Shown: positions 19,106 to 27,238, counted from the first letter of the stretch. The stretch: 38,701 bases of DNA from JOPF133 sp052144935 (GCA_052144935.1 JBKQPR010000272.1:1-38701), one strand, 5' to 3'. Numbers and translations are program-made. The notes: generated by a model from the sequence alone, not told the origin.

Positions 19106-19924
19106 TCATGCGTGGCAAGCAACGAGGGATGGCCGAGGCTTCCCGAGCAGGCATTGGGTTGCCAGCACGAGCACGAGCGGCCCGGCCTTTCCCTTGCTCC
19201 CAAACTGTGCGACGACGCCATCGTCCGTGGTCACGGGCAAGGGTCCCAGATGCTCCCGGTCGAATTTCTCCACCGCGACCGCTTCATCCACCGAAACCGC
19301 GAAAGTGAGATTTTCCACCTGCAATACAACCGCTATTTCTTGCTGGCTTTCGCCAATCAGCTCGTGAAGGTTGGCAAACAGAGCGATCATCGTCGAGAGC
19401 ACGCCAGTGCGAGTGCGTTCGATGAGGCCCAGGGCTTCTTCCCAGTTTCCCCGCGACTGCAACGCCAGGACTTCGCTGGCGGTGGCATGAATCATCCGAT
19501 GCGGCTGCGCAAAGCGACCGAGCAGGGCTCCAATCCAGATGTTTTCGGGCTTGTAGTGGTCGTACCAACGCCCAAACGCGCACTTGTGTGGATCGGTGGC
19601 CAGCTTGAACTCTCGCCGCTCCCGAACCGAAGCCTCCAACTCGTTGAGCCAGTTCACATGGTCCTGCCGCCGCTGGTCCATCAGCGCACGGAAGCCCGCG
19701 GTCTCCTCGGAGGCGGTCGTCATCCCCAGGCGCTTCCGCAGATCGACGACGGGAACGATGCGTCCGCGAAGGTTCATGACTCCGCGAGCATACTCGGGGG
19801 TGCCCGGCACCAGCGTAATTTGCGGCTTCATGACCAACTCACGGACTTCCTGAGTGGGTAACGCAAACGATTGTCCCTTCAGCCGTACGATCAGCCAGGG
19901 CATTCCAGCAGGGTACGTCTTCAT
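19106..19924 (-). CDS. CheW domain split by an inserted CZB zinc-binding domain
   Basis: A 272-residue chemotaxis-type scaffold. Residues 8-67 are the first half of a CheW domain (FALPTQEVRELV, GVMNLRGRIVPVVDLRKRLG). Residues about 80-190 form a helical CZB chemoreceptor zinc-binding domain with the zinc ligands His89 (HVNW), Cys115 (CAFGRW), His142 and His146 (HRMIH). Residues 196-261 return to the second half of CheW (IAVVLQVENLTFAVSVDEAVAVE, VLVLATQCLLG). CheW links receptors to CheA. CZB domains bind zinc and in known proteins sense zinc or hypochlorous acid. The ATG chosen has GGGAAG upstream; the frame extends 75 residues further without recognisable features. No cheA or receptor gene is in the window, so its partners are unknown. 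Confidence 0.85.
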   Translation of the reverse strand: MKTYPAGMPWLIVRLKGQSFALPTQEVRELVMKPQITLVPGTPEYARGVMNLRGRIVPVVDLRKRLGMTTASEETAGFRALMDQRRQDHVNWLNELEASVRERREFKLATDPHKCAFGRWYDHYKPENIWIGALLGRFAQPHRMIHATASEVLALQSRGNWEEALGLIERTRTGVLSTMIALFANLHELIGESQQEIAVVLQVENLTFAVSVDEAVAVEKFDREHLGPLPVTTDDGVVAQFGSKGKAGPLVLVLATQCLLGKPRPSLVACHA

Positions 19925-20257
19925 GGTGGCTTCCCAAACAACCGGATTGGCCCTCGTGGAGCAGAGGCACGAAGAGCCGAGCCTCTGAACTAAAGCGCGA
20001 TCCCCATTATTACTTATCGGAACGATTGTGGAATTCTCTAGCAACTCGCGGGCGCGCCCTCGGCCGCCGGATTCGGAGGCCTTCTCCTCTCCGCCAGGAT
20101 TCAGTCGTTCGACCATTTCATGGACGCGGTTCGAACCGAATGACGCCAACCCGAAGGTTATCGCGTGTGCGACCGGCTGAAAGCGTCCCTGGCAGGCGAA
20201 ACCACCGGTGGGCCAGCCCTCTGGGCCGTCTTTCCCACATCGCTTTGTGGCTTCGCG
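19925..20257. other. Intergenic region upstream of the CheW-CZB gene
   Basis: These 333 bases between the SppA stop and the CheW-CZB start hold no supported gene. In the 5' region of the CheW-CZB gene a 7-bp inverted repeat cagaggc/gcctctg (19962-19968 and 19981-19987) brackets a 12-base loop. An AT-rich TAATAAT stretch on the minus strand near 20009-20015 could be a -10, but no good -35 is visible. Confidence 0.45.
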
Positions 20258-21982
20258 TTACCGCACCACCACCCACTCCGGCATCATGCGTAGCAGGCCA
20301 CCGCGCAGCCAGGCGTGGAACGGCACGCGGCCGAAGACCTTGGCGAGCCGCGATTCCAGCAGGTCCTCCGGCGATTTGCGCGTCAGAAGGTCGAACAGGC
20401 TGCGTTTGGGCGGGTACACCATCAGGCTGACCTGCTCGCTGGCGGGGATGTGGGCGCGCTTCTTGGCCAGCTCGATGGCCGCGCTCAGTCCGCCCAGCTC
20501 GTCCACCAGCCCGCGCGCCTTGGCCTCGGAGCCCAGCCACACGCGGCCCTGCGCCAGCGGTTCGATGTCGGCCGGTTGGCGATGGCGCCCGGCGGCCACC
20601 TTGGCGATGAACTCGGCGTAGCTTTCGTCGATGCCCTGCCGCAGCAGGGCCCGCTCGTCGGGCGTGAGCGGCGTGTAGTCGGAATCGATATCGGCGTGCT
20701 GCCCGCGCTGGATGGCATCCTCGGAGACCCCCAGCTTGTCGTATAAGCCGCGGAGGTTGGGCTTGCCGAAGACCACCCCGATGGAGCCGGTCAGCGTGCC
20801 CGGGTAGGCCACGATGGGATCGCCGGTCATGGCCATGTAGTAGCCGCCCGAAGCGGCCACATCCGACATCGAGATCACGGTCGGCTTTTCTTTGCTGAGC
20901 AGGCTCATCTGGCGCCAGATGTCGTCGGAGGCGGTCACTTCACCGCCGGGCGAATCGATGCGCACCACCACGGCCTTCACCAGCGGATCGCCGGCCACCT
21001 GGCCCAGCAGCCGGTCGAAGCCGTAGGAAGTGAGGCTGTTTTCGTCGGCGCCGTTGTCGGTAGGGCTGCCGCGGACGATGTCGCCCTCGCCAATCACCAG
21101 CGCCACATGGCTCCGCCCCTGCAGCCCCACGGCGTCCAGCGGCACTTTGGAATACGTGTTGGCCGAAACCTTCACCGGTTCCGCCTGGAGCTTGTCCTTC
21201 AATTCGCCCCACATCTGGTCTTCGAAGCGCAACTCGTCCACCAGCCCCGCCTGCAGCGCCTGGCGGGCGGTGAACGGCCCCCGGTCGATGATGGCGCGTA
21301 CCTCTTCGGGCGATTTCTTGCGCCCGGCGGCGATGCGCGCCACCAGGTTGCCGTAAAGATCGTCCACCACCGAGCTCATCACCTCGCGGGTTTCCGGACT
21401 CATGTCGCTGCGGGTGAACATATCGCCGAAGTCTTTGTATTTGCCGGCGTGTTCCACCTCCACCGAGACGCCCAGCTTGTCCAGGGTCTTCTTGAAATAC
21501 ATGATTTCGGCGCGCAGGCCTTTCAGCATCAGGGGATCTTCCGGTCCCATGTAGACGCGGTCCGAAGGCAGCGCCACATAGTAATCGCGCACGGAGGGAG
21601 TCCGCAGGTAGGAGTAGACGGGCTTGCCGGACTTGCGGAACTCCTCGACATCGGCGCGCAGTTCCTCCAGCTTGCCCCAGCCCGCCGTCAGGCCGTCCGG
21701 CTCCAGCACCAGGGCGCGGACGTGGGAATCGGCGGCGGCCTTGCGCAGGTTCAGCCAGACGTTGGTGACGGTGAGCGAGGAGCGCGCTTCGCCGCCCAGA
21801 AATTCCGGCATCTCGATGGGGGCTTTCTCGGGGATTTCGCCTTCCAGCCGCATCACCAGGACGGAGTTGGCGTAGATCTGCGGCGGCTTCTCACGGAATC
21901 GCAGCAGAGCGAAGAACAGCAGGATGACGCTCAGGAACACCAGGACGACGCCGGTGGCCAGGCCGATCAGGAACTTGCCCAT
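20258..21982 (-). CDS. sppA: Signal peptide peptidase SppA, long (67K) type
   Basis: A 574-residue inner-membrane serine protease with a Ser-Lys dyad. A membrane helix (about 5-28) anchors it. The N-terminal repeat carries the general-base lysine in EHAGKYKDFG (Lys181). The C-terminal repeat carries VVVRIDSPGGE and the nucleophile in AASGGYY (Ser378), followed by TGSIGVVFGKPN. SppA cleaves leftover signal peptides. It is full length and lies upstream of the CheW-CZB gene on the same strand, probably as a separate unit. A 6-bp inverted repeat (gctact/agtagc, 21984-22000) sits just before the start codon. Confidence 0.96.
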   Translation of the reverse strand: MGKFLIGLATGVVLVFLSVILLFFALLRFREKPPQIYANSVLVMRLEGEIPEKAPIEMPEFLGGEARSSLTVTNVWLNLRKAAADSHVRALVLEPDGLTAGWGKLEELRADVEEFRKSGKPVYSYLRTPSVRDYYVALPSDRVYMGPEDPLMLKGLRAEIMYFKKTLDKLGVSVEVEHAGKYKDFGDMFTRSDMSPETREVMSSVVDDLYGNLVARIAAGRKKSPEEVRAIIDRGPFTARQALQAGLVDELRFEDQMWGELKDKLQAEPVKVSANTYSKVPLDAVGLQGRSHVALVIGEGDIVRGSPTDNGADENSLTSYGFDRLLGQVAGDPLVKAVVVRIDSPGGEVTASDDIWRQMSLLSKEKPTVISMSDVAASGGYYMAMTGDPIVAYPGTLTGSIGVVFGKPNLRGLYDKLGVSEDAIQRGQHADIDSDYTPLTPDERALLRQGIDESYAEFIAKVAAGRHRQPADIEPLAQGRVWLGSEAKARGLVDELGGLSAAIELAKKRAHIPASEQVSLMVYPPKRSLFDLLTRKSPEDLLESRLAKVFGRVPFHAWLRGGLLRMMPEWVVVR

Positions 21983-22061
21983 AGCTACTCAGACAGTAGC
22001 ATAGGCCCGCTGGAGGGGAGCGTACGGATGAGGACCAGGCGGCCCGGAGGGTCGAGCGCGG

Positions 22062-23075
22062 CTAAACCGGAGGGGAGGGCCGGGACGAATCCCAGCGCCG
22101 CATCAGCAGGCCAGCCGCCAGGCCCATCGCCAGCAGCGCAGCCGTCGCCGGCTCCGGAATACCCGCTTCCACCGACTCGATCCACGCCGCGTTCGAGCCG
22201 CCCACATAGGTATCGCCAAACAGCGAATTGTCGCTATTGGACTGGTCGCCGACGATGGGACAATTGGAGGCGGTGCAATTGTCAAAGCTGTGGACGCCGA
22301 TCAGTTGGCCGTTGTAGAAGCTGCCCCCGCCGGAGTCTCCAGGGGCAATTTCCACCTGGCTGGTGTTGGCGAACTCGGCGAGCAACACGTTATCGGTGGA
22401 ACAGCCATCGACCGTAATCGTAGTATCGGCGCAGGTTGCGGTATATTGAGTCTGGCCCTGGCGCATAGTGCCGGCCGGGTAGGATCCGTCGATGACGCCT
22501 ACTCCGCTCTCCCCGGCTCCCGCCACCTCGACGTCGCCGCCGATCGCATCGGTCTCGTTTCCGCTGAACAGGGAGTACCCGGTGATGCCGGCGGGGGCTG
22601 GCGAGCTCAGTTGGATCACCGCCAAATCGTCCCCATCGAGGTAGTCGCCGCCGGTCGCGATGTAATTCGGATCTACGAAAAAATCGGCCACGTCTGTGAC
22701 GATATACGGCGGATAACAATAATTTGTCGTCAAAGTCGAGTTATTGATTTCGATGCCGCAACCCCCGACACCGGTGTTGAAGGTGACCGCCGCGGAGCTG
22801 ACAATCCCCAACAAACCGCTCCCCGGCGCATCGGCGTCTACAGGGGGATCGACGCAATGTGCCGCCGTCAGGATCGACGTGCCGTCGCTCAACAGCGAAC
22901 CGCTGCAACTGCCGTTGGGAAACTCGATCCACACCTCGCCGTTCAGGGCTACCCCATCGGCTGTCGTGGTGGAAGTGACTATGATGCTCGACGACTGTGG
23001 GTCGCCGGCCCCGATCACGACGGCGCTCGACGGCGCGGCCAGACCGATGAGAAGTACAAGTGTTCTCATGCGCAT
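22062..23075 (-). CDS. Trypsin-like serine protease with PEP-CTERM sorting signal
   Basis: A 337-residue secreted protease. A short signal peptide (MRMRTLVLLIGLAAPSSA) precedes an S1-type domain with the triad His73 (LTAAHCVD), Asp150 (DDLAVIQL) and Ser248 (GDSGGGSF), and with several paired cysteines. The C terminus has IPEPATAALLAMGLAAGLLMRR, a PEP-CTERM tripartite signal (PEP, hydrophobic helix, arginines), so the protein is likely handled by an exosortase before release to or retention at the surface. A second ATG two codons later is an alternative start. A strong promoter with a palindrome in its spacer lies directly upstream. It is divergent from the sigma/anti-sigma pair. Confidence 0.9.
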   Translation of the reverse strand: MRMRTLVLLIGLAAPSSAVVIGAGDPQSSSIIVTSTTTADGVALNGEVWIEFPNGSCSGSLLSDGTSILTAAHCVDPPVDADAPGSGLLGIVSSAAVTFNTGVGGCGIEINNSTLTTNYCYPPYIVTDVADFFVDPNYIATGGDYLDGDDLAVIQLSSPAPAGITGYSLFSGNETDAIGGDVEVAGAGESGVGVIDGSYPAGTMRQGQTQYTATCADTTITVDGCSTDNVLLAEFANTSQVEIAPGDSGGGSFYNGQLIGVHSFDNCTASNCPIVGDQSNSDNSLFGDTYVGGSNAAWIESVEAGIPEPATAALLAMGLAAGLLMRRWDSSRPSPPV

Positions 23076-23095
23076 GAGGTACCAAACACTGTTGG

Positions 23096-23124
23096 ATTCT
23101 ACCCTGCCAGGGCAGGGCGGACAA
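23096..23124 (-). promoter_or_regulatory. Promoter of the PEP-CTERM protease with palindromic spacer
   Basis: On the minus strand TTGTCC (plus 23119-23124), a 17-base spacer and TAGAAT (plus 23096-23101) form a good housekeeping promoter 20 bases before the start codon. The spacer holds a perfect 7-bp inverted repeat with a two-base centre (ccctgcc-ag-ggcaggg, 23102-23117), ideally placed for a repressor or a MerR-type activator. Confidence 0.65.
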
Positions 23125-23217
23125 GTTGACTAAACTATTATCCATGGAATCATCTAAAGTTAACCCTCCGGGGCGGGTGAGCGGCCAATGTTATGATGCT
23201 CAGAGCGGTGGCATCGA

Positions 23218-23721
23218 GTGGCGTGTGAAGAGGTGCTGGCCCAGCTTCGTGAAAGGATTGTCCGGTTCGCGGCATCCCATATTGCGGGAGACGCCGCCGA
23301 AGATGTGGCCCAGGAGGTGCTCATGTTGTTATATGAGAAGTACGCCCACCTGGAACGGCCGGAGGATCTGCTGCCCGTGGCGCTGCAGATCGTACGCTTC
23401 AAAGTCATGAGCCTGCGCCGCAAAGCGGCCCGGCGCGGCGAGTATAGCCAGGTTTCGGTGACGGACATCCCGCTGCCCGACTTGGGCGACAACCCCCTCG
23501 GCGCGCTGGAGCGCAAAGAGATGCTGGGGCGGCTCAACCGGGCCGTAGGCCAGTTGGGAGAACGCTGCCGCGAATTGCTCCGCCTCAAACTGCGGGGGAA
23601 GAGTTTTCCGGAGATTCAAAAGATCATGGGCGCCGGGTCTCTCAACACGGTTTACACCTGGGACCATCGCTGCCGTAAGAATCTGCTGGAGCTGATGGGC
23701 GGAGATTGGGAAAAGCGATGA
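23218..23721 (+). CDS. ECF-type RNA polymerase sigma factor
   Basis: A 167-residue sigma-70 family protein of ECF size. Region 2 appears as FAASHIAGDAAEDVAQEVLMLLYEKY with the DxxQE-like core. Region 4 appears as LGERCRELLRLKLRGKSFPEIQKIMG followed by a helix with NTVYTWDHRCRKNLLELM. The start is a GTG at 23218 because the only in-frame upstream ATG is followed at once by a stop. The stop overlaps the next gene as ATGA, indicating translational coupling to a putative anti-sigma factor. The recognition helix sequence (GSLNTVYTW) replaces the usual SxxTVK motif. Confidence 0.88.
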   Translation: MACEEVLAQLRERIVRFAASHIAGDAAEDVAQEVLMLLYEKYAHLERPEDLLPVALQIVRFKVMSLRRKAARRGEYSQVSVTDIPLPDLGDNPLGALERKEMLGRLNRAVGQLGERCRELLRLKLRGKSFPEIQKIMGAGSLNTVYTWDHRCRKNLLELMGGDWEKR

Positions 23722-25388
23722 GCCGGGAAGAGATTCACAAACTAGTGGGCGGATACGCCACCGGCACGCTGACCCCGGAAGAGCGGGAGGCGCTGTTCAG
23801 GGCGGCGCTGGAGGATCAGGAACTGTTCGACGCCCTGGCGCGCGAACAGGCGCTGTGCGATCTGCTGAGCGATCCGGCGTCCAAGGCGCAGCTCCTGGCG
23901 GCGCTGGAGGAGAAGCCGCCGCGCTGGTACGAGCCGATGGGATGGCTGCGTCCCGGCCGCCTTCTGGTCCCGGCCGCCCTGGCCATGGCGGGAGTGGCGG
24001 TCTTGGCGGTGATCGCGTGGCGCCAAAATGGGGTGCCCAGATTTTTGGCCCCGCAACCGCCCCTAGTGGCGGAGGTCAAGCCCGCCGCACCGCCGCCGGC
24101 ACCCACCGAGACAGCCGGAAAGCCCGCAGACACGAACCTCGCCCCAGGAGGGGCCGCGGCTTCGAGGGCGGCAGCCGCCCCGCCAGCGCCTCTGGCCGCC
24201 CAAATGAGGCCCGCCGAGCCCCCTGCGGCGCGGCCCGCGCTCGTAGCCCGCGGAGCCGGGATGGCCGCCCTTTCTCGCGTACAACCCCCGCCGGCGCGGG
24301 CCCGCTTCGCGCCGCTCGCGTCGCCGCCCCTTCCACCGTCCGCCGGGAATCCCGCGGTCGCGGCTGGGACCGCCGGGATGGCTGCCTCTTCGGGTGCGCC
24401 GCCGGCATCGACACGGTCCGCCTTGCCACCGCCGCCGGCCGTCACGGCGGCGCTGACGCGACCGCCCGGGCCTACCTTGGGGGGAAACGTCACCGACCCT
24501 TCCGGAGCGGTGGTTCGAGAAGCGACCGTCACCGTGGCCTCGGACAATCCAACGGTCGAGAAGCAGGCCAAGACCGATGCGCAAGGTAACTGGTCGATCG
24601 AAATCCCGCGGCCCGGCCAATATCAGGTTACGGTAGACGCGCCCGGATTCAAGCCCGAGCGCGCTGGCGTCGAACTCCAATCGGCTGATTCCAAAAAGGT
24701 TAACATGCGTCTGAGTCCTGGGTCCACGGCGGAAACCGTGCAGGTCACGGCCGCGTCGCCGCTGATTGCACCATTCCAACAGGCCGAAACGGCGGGGCAG
24801 TTGCAGCCGGCCGTGCAGCAGGGGTTCGCGACCATGGGTTCGGCACGCGGCGGACTGGGTGGCCCCGCCGGCGGTGGTGGCGGCCCCTTACCCAGCGCAC
24901 GGCAGCTTTTCGAAGAGGCCGCCGCGAATCCGGAGGCCAGAGTGACGCGGGTGACTACCATCAACGGCGCGCTGCCCCCTTTCCGGTCCCAAATCGGTCC
25001 CGCCTTCGGCCTGCGGTACACCCTGGTGCGGAGGGCCTCCGGGGATTTCGGCGCCGCGAGCCGGGGCGACCTTAAGGCCGGCAACACCGTGGAAATCCAG
25101 TTCACGCCCGCCGTGGATGGCTATCTGACGGTGACCGCTTCGGCCGGCGCGGTGCTTGTGGCGACCCGCGTGACGGGCCTCAAACCCTTCACCACCCCGC
25201 CGCTCCCGCAAGGCGAAAAGGAAATAGCCGTAACCTATTCCCGCCAGGCGCCTGCCGCAACGGCAAGAGATGCTATCGATACTCTGGGGCCGGCCATCAA
25301 GCCGCTCGAGGAGACCGTCGCGGGTGTCACCTATGTCGCCGCCCGCACCACGCAAGGTGAGCTGAGCTTCACGATCAAGGTGAAGTAG
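23718..25388 (+). CDS. Putative membrane anti-sigma factor with carboxypeptidase-regulatory domain
   Basis: A 556-residue protein whose ATG overlaps the sigma stop (ATGA). Residues 1-65 form a helical cytoplasmic segment (HKLVGGYATGTLTPEEREAL) like anti-sigma N termini but without the zinc HxxxCxxC motif. Residues 82-101 form one membrane helix. Residues 105-255 are a long Pro/Ala-rich tether. Residues about 256-345 are a carboxypeptidase-regulatory-like sandwich (GGNVTDPSGAVVREATVTVA, GQYQVTVDAPGFKPERAGVEL), the same fold as the TonB receptor N terminus. The C-terminal 130 residues contain GNTVEIQFTPAVDGYLTV, similar to DUF4384-like surface domains. The anti-sigma role is inferred from position and topology. 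Confidence 0.75.
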   Translation: MSREEIHKLVGGYATGTLTPEEREALFRAALEDQELFDALAREQALCDLLSDPASKAQLLAALEEKPPRWYEPMGWLRPGRLLVPAALAMAGVAVLAVIAWRQNGVPRFLAPQPPLVAEVKPAAPPPAPTETAGKPADTNLAPGGAAASRAAAAPPAPLAAQMRPAEPPAARPALVARGAGMAALSRVQPPPARARFAPLASPPLPPSAGNPAVAAGTAGMAASSGAPPASTRSALPPPPAVTAALTRPPGPTLGGNVTDPSGAVVREATVTVASDNPTVEKQAKTDAQGNWSIEIPRPGQYQVTVDAPGFKPERAGVELQSADSKKVNMRLSPGSTAETVQVTAASPLIAPFQQAETAGQLQPAVQQGFATMGSARGGLGGPAGGGGGPLPSARQLFEEAAANPEARVTRVTTINGALPPFRSQIGPAFGLRYTLVRRASGDFGAASRGDLKAGNTVEIQFTPAVDGYLTVTASAGAVLVATRVTGLKPFTTPPLPQGEKEIAVTYSRQAPAATARDAIDTLGPAIKPLEETVAGVTYVAARTTQGELSFTIKVK

Positions 25389-25733
25389 CGGTTTTCTCCC
25401 CCTCCCCGGCAGCTTCCCGAGATTCTTGTGCACCCGCGGGGCGTCAGACGTCGGTCACTCGCGCGGAGGCGGGACCGGCGTTGCGCCGCCCGCCCCTGGG
25501 GGCGAACGGTTGACCGCTGGTTCCGCGGAGGGGACCATACCGTGGGGCCAAGGTCGGGACGATCTTGCGGCCCGACCCGATAAGCCGCCTTTCCCGTGGA
25601 AGGCGCATAGAGCGCGAGGAGAACCGGGAAGGTGTTCATCGATTCGCAGACCTCCTGTCGAGGGATAGACCTAACGGCCCGCCGTGTCTGTGAGCGCCTT
25701 CACTGAGAAACGGTTCTCGCACATCGCGCCAGG
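25389..25733. other. Gene-free region
   Basis: No supported gene or clear terminator in these 345 bases between two convergent genes. A small inverted repeat gagaa-acgg-ttctc lies near 25708. Confidence 0.5.
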
Positions 25734-26141
25734 CTAATACCGCGTGGGCCGCCTGGGCCGCCGGAACAACTGGAACCACGCTCCCAGCACCGCCAGCAGC
25801 GAACCGGCCGTTAGACCGAGCGCGGTGGAGACGCCCCCCTCCTGAAAGCGGTAACCGCTGAAGAAATATCCACGGACGAGCAGAACGGCCACCGCCAGGC
25901 TCCAGATCAAAAACAGGATGCGCCACTTAGATCCCAATGCCAGCAGCAAGGTAACCAGCCCCAGCGCCGCGCCGGCGAAGACCACATAGGCCAGCGTCGA
26001 ACCGGTCCACGGAAGCATGTCCAGCCGCAGGGAGGGCGCTCCGGAAGCCAGCGCGAGACCCGACACGGCGATCAGAAACAGCGCCAGCAGCCCATGGAAT
26101 AGATAACTGAAAAGGCGCAACAAGGTCTTCACCGCTGCCAC
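25734..26141 (-). CDS. Small four-helix membrane protein of unknown function
   Basis: A 135-residue integral membrane protein. Four hydrophobic segments are visible: about residues 13-32, 48-68, 71-91 and 104-124, with a short polar loop GYFFSGYRFQEGG before the last helix and a basic tail FRRPRRPTRY. The family is not recognised. Codon use matches the neighbours and the frame is intact, so it is probably real. Confidence 0.72.
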   Translation of the reverse strand: MAAVKTLLRLFSYLFHGLLALFLIAVSGLALASGAPSLRLDMLPWTGSTLAYVVFAGAALGLVTLLLALGSKWRILFLIWSLAVAVLLVRGYFFSGYRFQEGGVSTALGLTAGSLLAVLGAWFQLFRRPRRPTRY

Positions 26142-26268
26142 TCCCCACCTCCTCGCTGGAAAACTGAACCGTTATTCTAACAATAGTTCCGCCGGTCCGC
26201 CGCGCCGGTTTTGGCAACCTGCGGCGGCTTGGCAACCCCTCCGGCCCCCTTTATGCAAAGTGTCCGGC

Positions 26269-26692
26269 CTATCCTCCGTCGAGGTACGGCTGAAACGAAA
26301 TCATCACAGCATTTTTCACCCGGTGGGCCATGTCGATTGCCTCGGTCGTCGCCCGGAAGAAGTTCCGGCGCGTCGGGTATCGCGCTTCTACTCCGAAAGG
26401 TGTGAGCATGTCCGCGTCTCCGAGCGACTCGGCAAGGTTCGCGTTCACCGTAGCCACCCGAGCCAGCAACTTCGCGACGTCGTGAGTCTTTGGGAATTCG
26501 ATCTGGCGCCAAATCGGGAAAGCCTTCAAGTACTTCCCGACCGCCTGCGGGCAATGAAAGGCGATGATTTCCCGGAAGCGCTCGCCTTGCGTAGAAAGCT
26601 GCTCCGCCGCAGCAAAATACGTATCGGCCTTGCCGAGCCATCGCAGCACCAACTCCCGGAGTGCGGCCTCAGGCGGCCTCAGGCGGCTTCAT
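26269..26692 (-). pseudogene. HEPN-domain toxin of an MNT/HEPN module, start region disrupted
   Basis: The intact frame from a TTG at 26652 encodes a 127-residue HEPN protein with the RNase-like motif REIIAFH (Arg27, His33) followed by CPQAVGKYLKA, which matches the family's H..QAvEK.LKA. The usual start, an ATG at 26690-26692 overlapping the end of the MNT gene and reading MKPPEA, is put out of frame by a tandem 10-base duplication (gccgcctgag on the minus strand, 26668-26687). With one copy the protein would begin MKPPEAALRELVLRWLGKAD, the canonical family start. The toxin may still be made from TTG or GTG near 26652. HEPN toxins cleave RNA and are neutralised by MNT AMPylation. Confidence 0.75.
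26663..26687. repeat. 10-base tandem duplication at the HEPN start
   Basis: A period-10 tract of about 2.5 copies (ggcctcaggc type on the plus strand). Removing one 10-base copy restores the frame between the ATG at 26692 and the HEPN coding sequence. Confidence 0.8.
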
Positions 26693-27050
26693 ACCGGATG
26701 CGTCCGTACTTGTTGGCCGGGTAGGCGATGCCTCCGATGATGTTTTTCGTCTCTTCGAAGCGTGCGTTGGACATCACGATGACATCGACTGGGTACTGCA
26801 TGTTGCCCAGCGCTCGCAGGATCCGGACACTTCTGTCGCGGGTGTTGGCTGGTTCGGGCTCCGGTTCCGGCTCCGGTTCCGGCTCCGGTTCCGGCTCCGG
26901 TTCCGGCTCCACGACCAGCAGGTCGATGTCGCTATATATCCTTGGTCATCTGCCCCGTGGCGGCAGATCCGAACAGGATGATCCGGTCGGGCGCGCGACC
27001 ACCAGGACGCATCGAACAAGTTCGTTGTGCCATCTTTCGTCAATGCCCAT
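26679..27050 (-). pseudogene. MNT-type minimal nucleotidyltransferase antitoxin, frameshifted
   Basis: Three pieces in two frames together give a complete minimal nucleotidyltransferase. MGIDERWHNELVRCVLVVAR starts at 27050. PDRIILFGSAATGQMTKD has the GSxxxG motif and lies in another frame. SDIDLLVVEP carries the DxD metal motif and continues to GRIRYEAA in the first frame again. The shifts fall near a short C run (26989-26991, one base missing) and in a TA repeat (26931-26940, four extra or two missing bases). Between the DxD strand and the rest sit ten Glu-Pro pairs, absent from normal members. Its family AMPylates HEPN toxins. As read, the protein is broken unless the indels are sequence errors. 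Confidence 0.75.
26851..26910. repeat. Five tandem 12-base units encoding Glu-Pro repeats in MNT
   Basis: Four perfect copies of ggttccggctcc and one variant (ggttcgggctcc) in tandem. On the minus strand they encode ten Glu-Pro pairs. The unit length is a multiple of three, so copy changes keep the frame. Confidence 0.9.
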
Positions 27051-27179
27051 TCGGTTCCATCATGCGCAATGCGGGGCAGGGTTGCAGAGGGAGAGTTGGG
27101 AGGGCTGGGCCGCCTGAAAAGCGCAGATCCCAGGGGGCGCCCCGTCAAAACTGTACACTGGGAGACTTTGGCCCTCCAT

Positions 27180-27208
27180 TTGACCCTTTACTCCGAAGCA
27201 ACTAGAAT
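27180..27208 (+). promoter_or_regulatory. Housekeeping promoter of hrcA-grpE-dnaJ
   Basis: TTGACC (27180-27185), a 17-base spacer and TAGAAT (27203-27208) lie 30 bases before the hrcA start. No CIRCE element (TTAGCACTC-N9-GAGTGCTAA) is visible around it. Confidence 0.7.
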
Positions 27209-27238
27209 GGTGAAGAGGGGTATTTTACTCAAGGGGCT

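Noticed and set aside
19925..20149. 75-residue N-terminal extension of the CheW-CZB protein
   Set aside because: No conserved features. The internal ATG has a good ribosome site and gives a normal CheW start.
23126..23160. Promoter for the sigma factor starting at TTGACT (23126)
   Set aside because: No acceptable -10 lies 16-18 bases downstream, so it was not listed.
25331..25639. 102-codon minus-strand frame after the anti-sigma gene
   Set aside because: It overlaps the end of the anti-sigma gene antisense, and its Arg/Ser/Pro-rich sequence has no features.
26728..27117. Plus-strand frame rich in Gly-Ser repeats
   Set aside because: It is the reverse reading of the 12-base array inside the MNT remnant. 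The minus strand carries the recognisable nucleotidyltransferase.
27060..27238. CIRCE element upstream of hrcA
   Set aside because: Looked for TTAGCACTC and GAGTGCTAA arms and found none; only a short ggggcgcccc palindrome near 27134 is present.
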